A DNA stretch of 64,000 nt from Plumapathes pennacea. Its lineage: Eukaryota; Cnidaria; Anthozoa; Antipatharia; Myriopathidae. Numbering within the stretch: position 1 is the first letter of the stretch; the number at the start of each line of letters is the position of its first letter. This document shows, one piece after another, positions 56,901 through 64,000 of the stretch. Both the position numbers and the translations under genes were made by a program. The stretch is from NCBI GenBank assembly GCA_964036295.1, contig OZ038463.1:27329069-27393068 (forward strand), written 5' to 3'. The notes beneath the pieces are model-generated. The model saw only the letters and a list, made by a program, of their open reading frames with translations, had not been told where the DNA came from and did not search any database.

Positions 56901-59848
56901 TTCAACTGGTTTAAACGGCGTACAGCAATCTCACGGTTGTTAGGCAGGTTCGGTCTTGGTTCCCTCAACGGCAGTGGTAACTCGTAGTGGCCATCTGCAC
57001 ACTTCCGAATGCCGCGTTCGGCCATTCCTAAGAATTTCCTGTCTTCTCTAGAGAGGGCTTGATTGGCTGGACTTCTTTCCGAGAAGTCGGTTTCGAACAT
57101 CTTTCTTATAGTGCAGGGGTTGATTTCTTCCTTGACTTGGACCTTGGGGACGAAACGAATACTTGTCTGAAGGTCGTTTCCAATCTCTTGAGTCATTATT
57201 CTGTGGCTTGTACCAAAGTCTTGTTCTTCTTTGTTCTCTTCTGAAGCTATTTGGAGGGCGACTGGTCCGATTATCCCCCATCCAAGGAGAGTCCTTATTG
57301 CGTAAGGATCGTCTCCTTTTCCAAGAATAACTTCTCTTGGTTTTAAAGCTTTTGGACAATTGCAGCCGATGAGTAGTCCAACGTCGACATCGCTCCGGTA
57401 TGGTTGCATCTTTGTGACTATCCTTTGTAGGTGGGGCCACTTGTTGGCGACTTCCGGTCTGGGAATTTGGTCCCTTCTAAAGGGTATATTTGCTCTTGAA
57501 TACGTTTTGGGAAGTTCGATCTCCACTCTTTTGTCCATTCTTTCGACCACCAGGCCGGTTATCTTCTCTACGGAGATTTCTTCCTTTCCCAACATGGTGG
57601 ACAGGTTCAGCTTTACTTCAGGTCCTGTTAGACCAAGATCGCGGAGTGTTTCAGACTTGATAAAGGTGGTATCACTTGCATCGTCCAGGAGGGCGTAAAC
57701 CATCACCTCTTGTTCAGGTTGATCTTTATGACGGAGCCATACTGGGACGATTAGGCAGTTAGTGACACCTTTGTCTTCACTTGTTTGGGAGCAGGCACTG
57801 GAGCAATTGTTTGCGGCTTGATCTGCATTGGCTCCTGACGCGTCTCTTGTCCTTGGCTCTTTAGTTTCTTTTAGGTCATTATGAAGGACTGTGGGGTGTG
57901 GTTTCTCGCACTTCGTGCAGATTAGTCTTCTGCGGCAATCCTTTGAGATATGACCTTGTGTCAGACAACCAAAACAGAGTCTCTTTAACTTAATAAAGTC
58001 CCGGCGTTCGTTCAGATTCTTCTTCCTGAATTCATCACAGTTATGGAGCGCATGGGAGTTGTTACACAGTGGGCATGATCTTGTCTGTGAAGGAAACCTC
58101 GGCTCAGCGGCAGGCCTACCGTTGCGCTGGGCGTGTCCAGTAGAGGTTGCAAAGCTGTTTGAGCTAGTTGGAGGGCGTCTCCGGTTAGGGTTCCATTTGT
58201 CCTTAGCAGGGTCCTTCTTGCGTTCTACTTTGAAGGCATCCGGGGAGAAGACTGGGTCTGTGGCGAGATCAGCTTCGCTCTCGGTGAACTTCACGAGGTC
58301 GTTAAACAGAACTGCTCGGTCATGCTTCTTCTTGATCGCAAACGCATGCCTACACCACTTCACGCCTGAATAAGAGGGAAGCTTGGAGCCGACCTGCTTT
58401 ATGACTTCGGCTGAGTCCAGATCATTCATGAACTTCATGCTCTTCATGGCCTCTTCGCACTGCCCCAGGAAATCCGAGAAAGACTGCAAACCAGTGCTGT
58501 CACCCTCGTGGATCTGTGGCCATTTCCTCAAGCGCGCCTTATATGCTTCGGAGACACGATGAGGATCTCCGAAACGTTGGGCAAGAAGTTTCTTAGCTCG
58601 CTTGTAGCCGTCTCCAGAGTTCAGGGTCACGAAGCCCTTTATCATGTCGTTTGCTTTCCCTGCAGTGTACTTGTTTAAGAAGTACAGTCTTTCGTTGTCA
58701 ACCGACACTCTGCTTTCGATGATTGTTTCGAAGGCTCTCATAAAAATGGGATAATCAAAATAACTACCATCGAAGGTTGGTGGCTCTTGTACTGGTAGGG
58801 AGCTAATTCGTTGTTGTTCTGCCATGAGTGCGCCGAGCTCAGTCTGCTTCGACTGGAGTCTGACTATTTCTTGTAGTGCAACTTCACTAGGGCTTGGGTA
58901 AAATTGTTGTTGTCTCCATGGTAACGGGCTGAATGGATTTGAGAAGGTACCATTTGGAGGTTCGCTCTTCACTGGCAGATCCATTGGCTCAGGTTTGGCT
59001 GGCAGATGAGATGCTTCGGTCTTGATCGCCGGTTGCAGGTAAGGTGAGCTTGGATGAAAAGGAGATGAGTCTTGGTTCAATAGGCTCCCTGATCGTGCTT
59101 CTGTGTTTGGGTATTGTCTTGCCATGTTAGCATTCTCCTCTTCTTCAAGAGCCTTGATAGCATCTCTTTCAGCATTTGCCATTGCCAATTCCTTCATGCA
59201 TCTTAGCTTCTTGGCTTCAGCCTCCTGGTCGAGAAATTGTAGCTGCGCTTCCAGTTTTGCAGCTTTAACCGTTGCTTTGACTTTCCTCGAGTGTGTAAAA
59301 GAATTTGAAAGATGGGACGATTTTGTACCCTTTGAAATGATCGATCCTGAACGAGAAGACTTAACCGATTCTCTGCAAGATTTTCTTTCTAGTACATGGA
59401 TTCTTTCGCAGATCCTCATGCGGCATTCCTGGTATTCGCGGTCGCTTAAGTCAAACCAGTGGTACGAGGCTTCTTTATCTTTATAAGACTCTATTTTCTC
59501 ATGATAGGCCTTGTGCGTTTGATTGAAATCATCTTTCTGGGCATCGAGGGCATCTCTCTCATTTTCAAGTGCTTCTACACTCATGCTGTGCTCCAGCAGA
59601 TGGTACGCATTTTTAAGTTTCCTTCCTAGTGACGCGTATGATTCAGCGCGTTTGCGATGTAAAATTTCTAACTGATAAACTCTTCCCTTTTCTGTTAGTT
59701 TTCTTTCCCGGGTAGATTTTGGTTCTTGATCGGCCGAAGTTTGTTCTGATGGAAGTTCAATTTCATTGGCGTTAACGACTCCTTGAATAAGTTCGGCCCA
59801 AGGCGTGTATTTAATTTCCGAGGGTGTGGGACTATCCGATGACATCAT
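53969..59848 (-). CDS. BEL/Pao Gag-Pol polyprotein
   Basis: A 1959-codon open frame. In order: coiled, charged N-terminus (residues 30-250); Gag core of DUF1759 type near 350-480 (EPPTFDGSYFDYPIFMRAF); zinc knuckles near 590-640 (CFGCLTQGHISKDC); aspartic protease near 715 (ALLDDASDTTFIKSETL, with DDASD in place of the common DSG); reverse transcriptase about 1035-1190 with YVDD at residue 1173; RNase H/A17 region near 1350 (HHFSDASSIGYG, and FWTDSKVVLGYI); integrase zinc site near 1708-1743; integrase core D-D-E with VDYFGPW near 1777, SDQGTNF near 1839 and GIWERQ near 1889. It starts 95 bases inside the 5' LTR. The long intact frame indicates fairly recent activity, but the C-terminal break and the LTR differences suggest it is now inactive. 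Confidence 0.92.
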   Translation of the reverse strand: MMSSDSPTPSEIKYTPWAELIQGVVNANEIELPSEQTSADQEPKSTRERKLTEKGRVYQLEILHRKRAESYASLGRKLKNAYHLLEHSMSVEALENERDALDAQKDDFNQTHKAYHEKIESYKDKEASYHWFDLSDREYQECRMRICERIHVLERKSCRESVKSSRSGSIISKGTKSSHLSNSFTHSRKVKATVKAAKLEAQLQFLDQEAEAKKLRCMKELAMANAERDAIKALEEEENANMARQYPNTEARSGSLLNQDSSPFHPSSPYLQPAIKTEASHLPAKPEPMDLPVKSEPPNGTFSNPFSPLPWRQQQFYPSPSEVALQEIVRLQSKQTELGALMAEQQRISSLPVQEPPTFDGSYFDYPIFMRAFETIIESRVSVDNERLYFLNKYTAGKANDMIKGFVTLNSGDGYKRAKKLLAQRFGDPHRVSEAYKARLRKWPQIHEGDSTGLQSFSDFLGQCEEAMKSMKFMNDLDSAEVIKQVGSKLPSYSGVKWCRHAFAIKKKHDRAVLFNDLVKFTESEADLATDPVFSPDAFKVERKKDPAKDKWNPNRRRPPTSSNSFATSTGHAQRNGRPAAEPRFPSQTRSCPLCNNSHALHNCDEFRKKNLNERRDFIKLKRLCFGCLTQGHISKDCRRRLICTKCEKPHPTVLHNDLKETKEPRTRDASGANADQAANNCSSACSQTSEDKGVTNCLIVPVWLRHKDQPEQEVMVYALLDDASDTTFIKSETLRDLGLTGPEVKLNLSTMLGKEEISVEKITGLVVERMDKRVEIELPKTYSRANIPFRRDQIPRPEVANKWPHLQRIVTKMQPYRSDVDVGLLIGCNCPKALKPREVILGKGDDPYAIRTLLGWGIIGPVALQIASEENKEEQDFGTSHRIMTQEIGNDLQTSIRFVPKVQVKEEINPCTIRKMFETDFSERSPANQALSREDRKFLGMAERGIRKCADGHYELPLPLREPRPNLPNNREIAVRRLNQLKRRLNSDNKYRNDYVTFMDNIIKNGYAEKVPSENCSTRTVTLQDPARPTWYIPHHGVYHPKKPNKIRVVFDCSAEFKGETLNKHLLQGPDLTNNLVGVLCRFRQEPVAFTCDIEAMFHQIRVSEECRDYLRFLWWEGGDVTAEPTEFRMTVHLFGATSSPGCANYALKAAADDNENGLGSATANFVRRDFYVDDGLKSVSTVEEAATLIKSTKEMCRRGGFNLHKFTSNNKNVIEAIPVDDRAEEIKNVDLDLESLPMERALGVQWCTQSDSFRLQIAPQDKPCTRRGILSTVSSIYDPLGLVAPVLLEGKSILQELCRNGLGWDDPIPDPVRARWEKWRTELHLLKNFSAPRCYKPKNFGRIVKTELHHFSDASSIGYGQCSYLRFKNDQGQIHCSLVIAKARVAPLKSVTIPRLELTAATVSVRISEQLRRELQLQEIKETFWTDSKVVLGYITNESRRFHVFVANRVQQIHDSTSVEQWRYVETKSNPADDASRGISVRELLESRWITGPEFLWKNEDEWPAAMQLQAQEKRSATPLSEDDPDVKKVVTMTTMTAPPDASLLDRIEYYSDWFRAMKSVALCLRYIGLLKDRVQRRKESTRSATDRPSRKMKETSSHSPVTVDEMQTAQTVLVKAAQAISFKNAIETLKMNEIPQEDKAKATQRKSIPKSSAPLHKLDPFLDEDGILRVGGRLRRANLEDAVKFPILLPRKGHVTTLVVQHFHERVTHQGRTTTMNEIRSSGYWIVGGTSTVSNLIFNCVKCRKLRGSAQLQKMADLPEDRLEPAPPFTYCAVDYFGPWIIKEKRKEVKRYGVLFTCMTSRAIHLEVSHTLETDSFINALRRFICRRGPIRQLRSDQGTNFVGAKRELKEALAELDHHKIDENLLKENCDWFHFKMNVPSASHMGGIWERQIRSVRNVLSALLDATGTQLDDESLNTFMCEAEAIVNSRPLTTDALQDPDALAPLTPNHLLTMKS

Positions 59849-59943
59849 TACGTGCTGGGACGATTGGTTTGTCTTACATGAAGAAAGGTCGTGTTCGAGC
59901 TTTCACGATTCCGAGCCAGAGGCAAACGATGGAGATATTTTAC

Positions 59944-60855
59944 TGTAACGGCAGCAGGCGACTATCGAGAGTAATCAAGATTTGTCGTGGCTGACGCGGG
60001 GATAATTTACATAAGAAGCGAAAGATGAACGAGTGAAGGCGATGGAAGGCTCAAATGGGGTTTATTCCGTGCCAACACAATGATTCGGATTCGTACTTCT
60101 CGTAAACTGAAAGTAAGGATTACAACGTATAAACTAATAAAACTACTACTAAATGCTACAAATAGGAAAACTAGTTAGGCTAAGACAAGCGATCCATTCA
60201 AAGCAATGTAATCATGTAACGCTAACAACGTGATATAAAATAACATGTGGTATCACGCAATGAAGTAACAAAGGATAAACTGAGCATAATTAGCATGTAA
60301 AAAGGGGGCTAAATAGCAACACTAAAGAAATAATAACAATATAAGGCAAAAGCGATACTAAATTCCGAGTAAACAAGGTACTTGAATAACTAATAACAAA
60401 GTTCGTGACTCGGTGTGCTAAGCCATACAAAAAGGGTAACAAAACGATAGCTAAATCACTTAAAAGGCGCTGATTACCAAACTACAATAAAAACGGTAAG
60501 AAAACAAGCAAGGGTACTTACATATCTAACCCACGCAGTAAAACCTCTGAGCAAGGATAACTTGATAAAAACGATCTGCTTACTACGGAGTCCAGACTAC
60601 AACTAACTAAATGATACAACGGTACGTGCAGATATCGGAAGACAAAATAAAGATCTATTGATTACAGAACCCATAAAGTATCATAGGCATTTCCTTAGTG
60701 TCTCCAACTAAAACAAAGGATAATAGAATCTTTACACTAATCAAAGGGACAAAGAATAATTGATGATGCAATACAAAAAGAATCTGAGCTTGGTTGCGTG
60801 ACAAGAAACAAACTGAAACTGTAATCCTATTTATAATCACATGACAATCATAACA
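59944..60855 (-). repeat. 5' LTR of the BEL/Pao element
   Basis: 912 bases with TG...CA ends, the partner of 52562-53470. It abuts the intron of the actinoporin-like gene at 60856. Confidence 0.9.
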
Positions 60856-60896
60856 GACCTGCTCGAAAGAAACAGAAACTACCAAATATCACATAC

Positions 60897-62694
60897 CATT
60901 TTTAACCTCATAAGGCAAGGCATAGTCAGAAGAGCCAGAAAAGAAGTAGGTATTCAGGGCCCTCCATTCTCTGCCAGATTCGTTTTCGATGCCAACAGCA
61001 ATCTTGCGCTCGACGTTTCCAAGAACGTCCAGAATGTCTTTCAGAATTCCTAGTGTTAGTTGGACGCCCTCAATCACGGTTCCAGGATCGACTGTAAGAA
61101 CAAACGCAACACCTATCGTTTTATCAAAACATATTAAGCACGTGCCAGCGCGCTATGTGCAATATAGCATTGCAGGAATGCTGTGCAAAAGAAGTGCAGT
61201 GTAGAAATGCAAGCACGTCTTGCTGAAGTCTGGAAATTTAAAGCTAAAGATTTTCTAGTGGTATTTCTTTTAACAGCAGTGTAAGATAAGTGCCGCACAA
61301 TATGGGACAGAAAAAGCAATCCATTAGCAACAACTATAGTGCGAAGTGAATGTTATCTCTTAACAAATGCCAGGCAGTTCGTCTCATTTAGGGCCCGGTC
61401 GCACTAGGAAGTTTAGTCGATAATAACTCAGCATCGAGAGCAATACGACGGCTTCTTCAATGTTTGGTAGCAACTTGCTGACATGTATTTCTGGTGACAA
61501 GCGCTGTTTGCACTTTAAATGGTGCAAATGTCGAAATTAATGTCGTCAAAGCTACAAGTGCGACCGGATCCTCAGTCTATAAAAATTGTAAAATTTATGT
61601 TAAAAGTGCGTCTCTTTTTATTTTAAAGACTTTTACATTGGTTTACATATAGACTTCTATCAGTTGGTTTTCTACATAGGTCTACTTACACCTTTTTGCT
61701 TTATCTCGTTTGTTAATGCTCTCGTCTTGAACTTGAATGGCTCCTAGAAAGAAAAAAAAGACTCTGCAGTTAGACCGCGAGAACCCGTCTGCGCATTCGT
61801 TACTTCTGTTTGCTGCTGAGCATTCTCTTTCAGAAATTGACTATGGAACAAGCCTGATGAAGTACTTTTCGCACACTCATCGATAAATATAGATTCAGTA
61901 GGTTGGTTGTGCTCGTCTGGGTTAGAGTAGTCTCCAGGAAGACTGTTGTTGGTGACTGACGTTTTGATTCCCTAAGCGGAAGTCATCTTGAGAGTTAAGT
62001 GAAAGGATTCGTCAGATGGCGGTATTTATGTCTCTGGTCGTTGAACTGATTGGCCCGTTTTGTCGTCTTATGGTTGGTCGAGTCGGTTCGGTTGTGTTTC
62101 GCTATTGGTCAGTTGATTTTCTGTTGTCCTGCATGTCGATTGTTCGTTCGGTTTCGTTTGATGTCATCACAGTTAGTAGAGGGATGTCATCTGTCAATCG
62201 TTTGTAAGATAATTGTTCAGGGAGTCGATATTTGTTGCTTATTTATTGACAACAAATCGGCTTTGATATAACTTATAAGACCATCAATGGGTTCTATTTT
62301 TCCTGTATCATAATCTATTGGCAACTTATGAATGCTCAAATGCGAAAGCTAAACGAGAATCAAGTCATCTGCCACACGCTTGCTTATTTTCCTTGGATTA
62401 ACTGTAACACCACAGCATCAGTGGGACGGAACTCTATAAAACGAGACTATATAGGGGAAAACAAAAAAAACATCGTTATTATGGGCTTTTGTATACACGC
62501 AACGCCATGGAATATCAGGGCCATTTAAGAGTTGCCTCCTTTATCTGCCATAACTCTTTCACTCCCAGGATTAAACACTAAACTTCCTTTAACTGACCTT
62601 CTTTGTCAACCTGTCCCTTCTCGTAAAATTTCTTTTTTGCCAACGAACAACCAAAGACAAGAAAAATCACCAGGATAAGGAATACTCCCTTCAT
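60897..62694 (-). CDS. Actinoporin-like pore-forming protein gene, 5' exons only
   Basis: Exon 3 (60897-61091) is preceded by a good acceptor (GTTTGTTCTTACAG) and followed by donor GTATGT. Its frame matches the N-terminal helix and first strands of the actinoporin family, with a KIAVGI strand and an ALNTYFxSG turn. These are secreted cytolysins that oligomerise in membranes. Exon 1 (62598-62694) encodes Met and a hydrophobic signal peptide ending near CSLA, then a charged propeptide. A 52-base candidate exon 2 (61692-61743) contains a dibasic KR site as expected for a propeptide, but its length does not keep frame with exon 3, so either an indel is present or my border is wrong. The remaining C-terminal exons are missing: the BEL/Pao LTR begins 41 bases after exon 3. 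The gene is probably non-functional as it stands. Confidence 0.7.
61391..61575. mobile_element. Short MITE-like repeat, hAT-type ends
   Basis: GGGCCCGGTCGCACTAG and, inverted, AAGTGCGACCGGATCCT are candidate ends of about 14 bases, 185 bases apart. No 8-base target duplication was found. It lies in an intron of the actinoporin-like gene. Confidence 0.4.
61834..62220 (-). repeat. Possible 3' tail of a retroelement (Penelope-like)
   Basis: On the minus strand, GATGACTTCCGCTTAGG, then TCAAAACGTCAGTCACCAAC and CCCAGACGAGCACAACC resemble the tail that I recall following Penelope-type elements in cnidarians. No reverse transcriptase is present. The 63-codon plus frame over it is not convincing. 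Assigned from memory only. Confidence 0.35.
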
Positions 62695-64000
62695 TTTGGA
62701 TATTTTGTTCTGTTAAAGAAAGTTATCAGTTAGTCAAGTATGGTCATAAATCCCCTCGATTCATTATCGACAGTGATAGTAATGAGGTGGTCTTTAAATT
62801 ATTCTAATTAACAAGAGCGACAAAGAAACATAAATTGTAATTAATGCTTGCTTGTTTGTAAGTCGACAAAAGTTTAGTATTTTTTCTTAATACTAATTTG
62901 TCTTGTTACCACATTTTAACCCAGAATGCAGAAATTTTTGTAGCCATGTTATTAACGTACAAAAAAAAATCACTTATTTGCCTACATCTTCAGGCTCTAA
63001 AATGTGAAATCAAGTCGCCTAACTTTCTTGCTAAGTGCTTTCTGGGTCCGCGCTTGATGTAGGAAAATATTGTGCGCCAAATTATTTGGCCATCTGGTTG
63101 CAGAGTCAATGCGGTTTGAAAGGTATACCCTATCATGAATGCTGGTTGGTCTAAGCAGATAATAAAATAAGGAAACACTTGAAATCATTTTTTCCATTTA
63201 AATACTATGGTCACAACTGACCATAACTTAGAACCGTGGGGTTTTAGTGCGACAATTTTGCGCAAGGTGCTTCATAATGTTTTAGTCTCCAGAAAGTATC
63301 ACAGATAGGGCGAGCCACAGCAAATCTAAATTAGCGAAAACACGAGAGAGGTTAAAACAAACGGGCCATGCCAAAATTGAAATATTAAGATCAATTGAGT
63401 GGATGAAAAATAGAAGAGAAAACATAAGGGACAAATTTCCTCAGAGCGAGCTTAAAATTAATCATTAAAGCAGTCCTGAATAGAACTAATAGCAATTTCC
63501 TTAGGCACAAGGGAAGAAGGAACTAGAGATATACTAACTATTTCCACAAAAATCCGAGTAGGAGCGAATTAAAGTACTTCTTAATTCTCCGAGTGATGAA
63601 GTAAACTAACGTGTTTTTAATCGATATATCTCAATTATGGGAACAGCTTGTTGTGACTTTGCCGTATTCAAATCTTGTGCGTTTCTTAGTATCACGTCTA
63701 GCTTCATCAATCAGCAATTACATAATTAGTTTTAAACTAATCTTTGTTCGTGTACAGCACTGCGTACTTGCAATATTAAACAGGCTCAGTGGACTGTCGG
63801 GGAGGATTTTGGTATATTAAATCTCCAGAATAGGATATCTGTTCTAAAAGGCTAGTCATCTTTCAGTTTGGTAAGTTAATAAAATATAATACTTATGCAT
63901 GAGCCAGTTCCAGGCCTCAATCATCTCTTCCCTCTCCCCCAACCCCTCTCCCACCCGAGCAGATACCCGTACATTTGACACAGATTTTAAAAAAATAGTA
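62695..64000. other. Upstream of the actinoporin-like gene; no gene recognised
   Basis: AT-rich sequence with short frames only. The first few hundred bases would contain the promoter of the minus-strand gene. I cannot point to a specific site. Confidence 0.4.

Larger units (their letters stand above)
53471..60855 (-). mobile_element. BEL/Pao LTR retrotransposon (internal region plus 5' LTR)
   Basis: With the 3' LTR the whole element spans 52562-60855 (8.3 kb) on the minus strand. The 5' LTR is 59944-60855. GATTCCGAGCCA at 59908-59919 (TGGCTCGGAATC on the minus strand) could be the tRNA primer site, 24 bases inside the LTR. The five bases outside the two LTRs (GTATA and GACCT) do not match, and the sequences beyond them belong to unrelated loci. 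Confidence 0.9.

Noticed and set aside
62016-62207. A 63-codon hydrophobic frame
   Set aside because: Lies over a repeat-like tail whose recognisable strand is the opposite one.

Overview
The window looks like a piece of an anthozoan cnidarian nuclear genome, most likely a stony coral or sea anemone. The evidence is spliced genes with long introns, about 40% GC by eye, a BEL/Pao LTR retrotransposon, many short inverted-repeat transposons, class A GPCR singletons, a Roc-COR/Death gene, tetratricopeptide arrays of the type common in corals, and an exon of the actinoporin-like pore-forming family. No bacterial operon, CRISPR array or rRNA is visible. The species cannot be named from the sequence alone.

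Layout. 0-11 kb: two copies of a 1.5-kb Helitron-like element carrying a 23-residue-repeat (STPR-like) reading frame, one of them inserted inside a foldback element; a tRNA-derived SINE; pieces of a repeat family whose best copy (9372-10379, minus) encodes membrane segments, a 2A ribosome-skipping motif and a peptidase-like tail. 11.5-19.3 kb: the best host gene, a Roc-COR protein with a C-terminal Death domain, resolved here into six exons. 19.7-25 kb: nested inverted-repeat elements, TA microsatellites and a decayed second copy of the 2A element. 25-29.4 kb: a TPR fragment cut by a 4.04-kb element with long terminal inverted repeats full of 12-bp palindromes and a transposase-like fragment. 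30-31.5 kb: third Helitron copy. 31.6-39.7 kb: a GPCR pseudogene and an open GPCR paralogue, both minus. 42.2-47.3 kb: a 5-kb insertion with 1.1-kb inverted arms, sitting inside another copy of the 2A family's 5' region. 50-52.5 kb: a tandem duplication and a DNA transposon with 154-bp subterminal repeats, truncated by the BEL/Pao element (52562-60855). 60.9-62.7 kb: exons of an actinoporin-like gene (minus), whose downstream part is cut off by the BEL/Pao element.

The host genes do not form a pathway. The dominant theme is layered transposition: several insertions can be ordered in time because one interrupts another. Coordinates of inverted repeats and exon borders were read by eye and may be off by a few bases.
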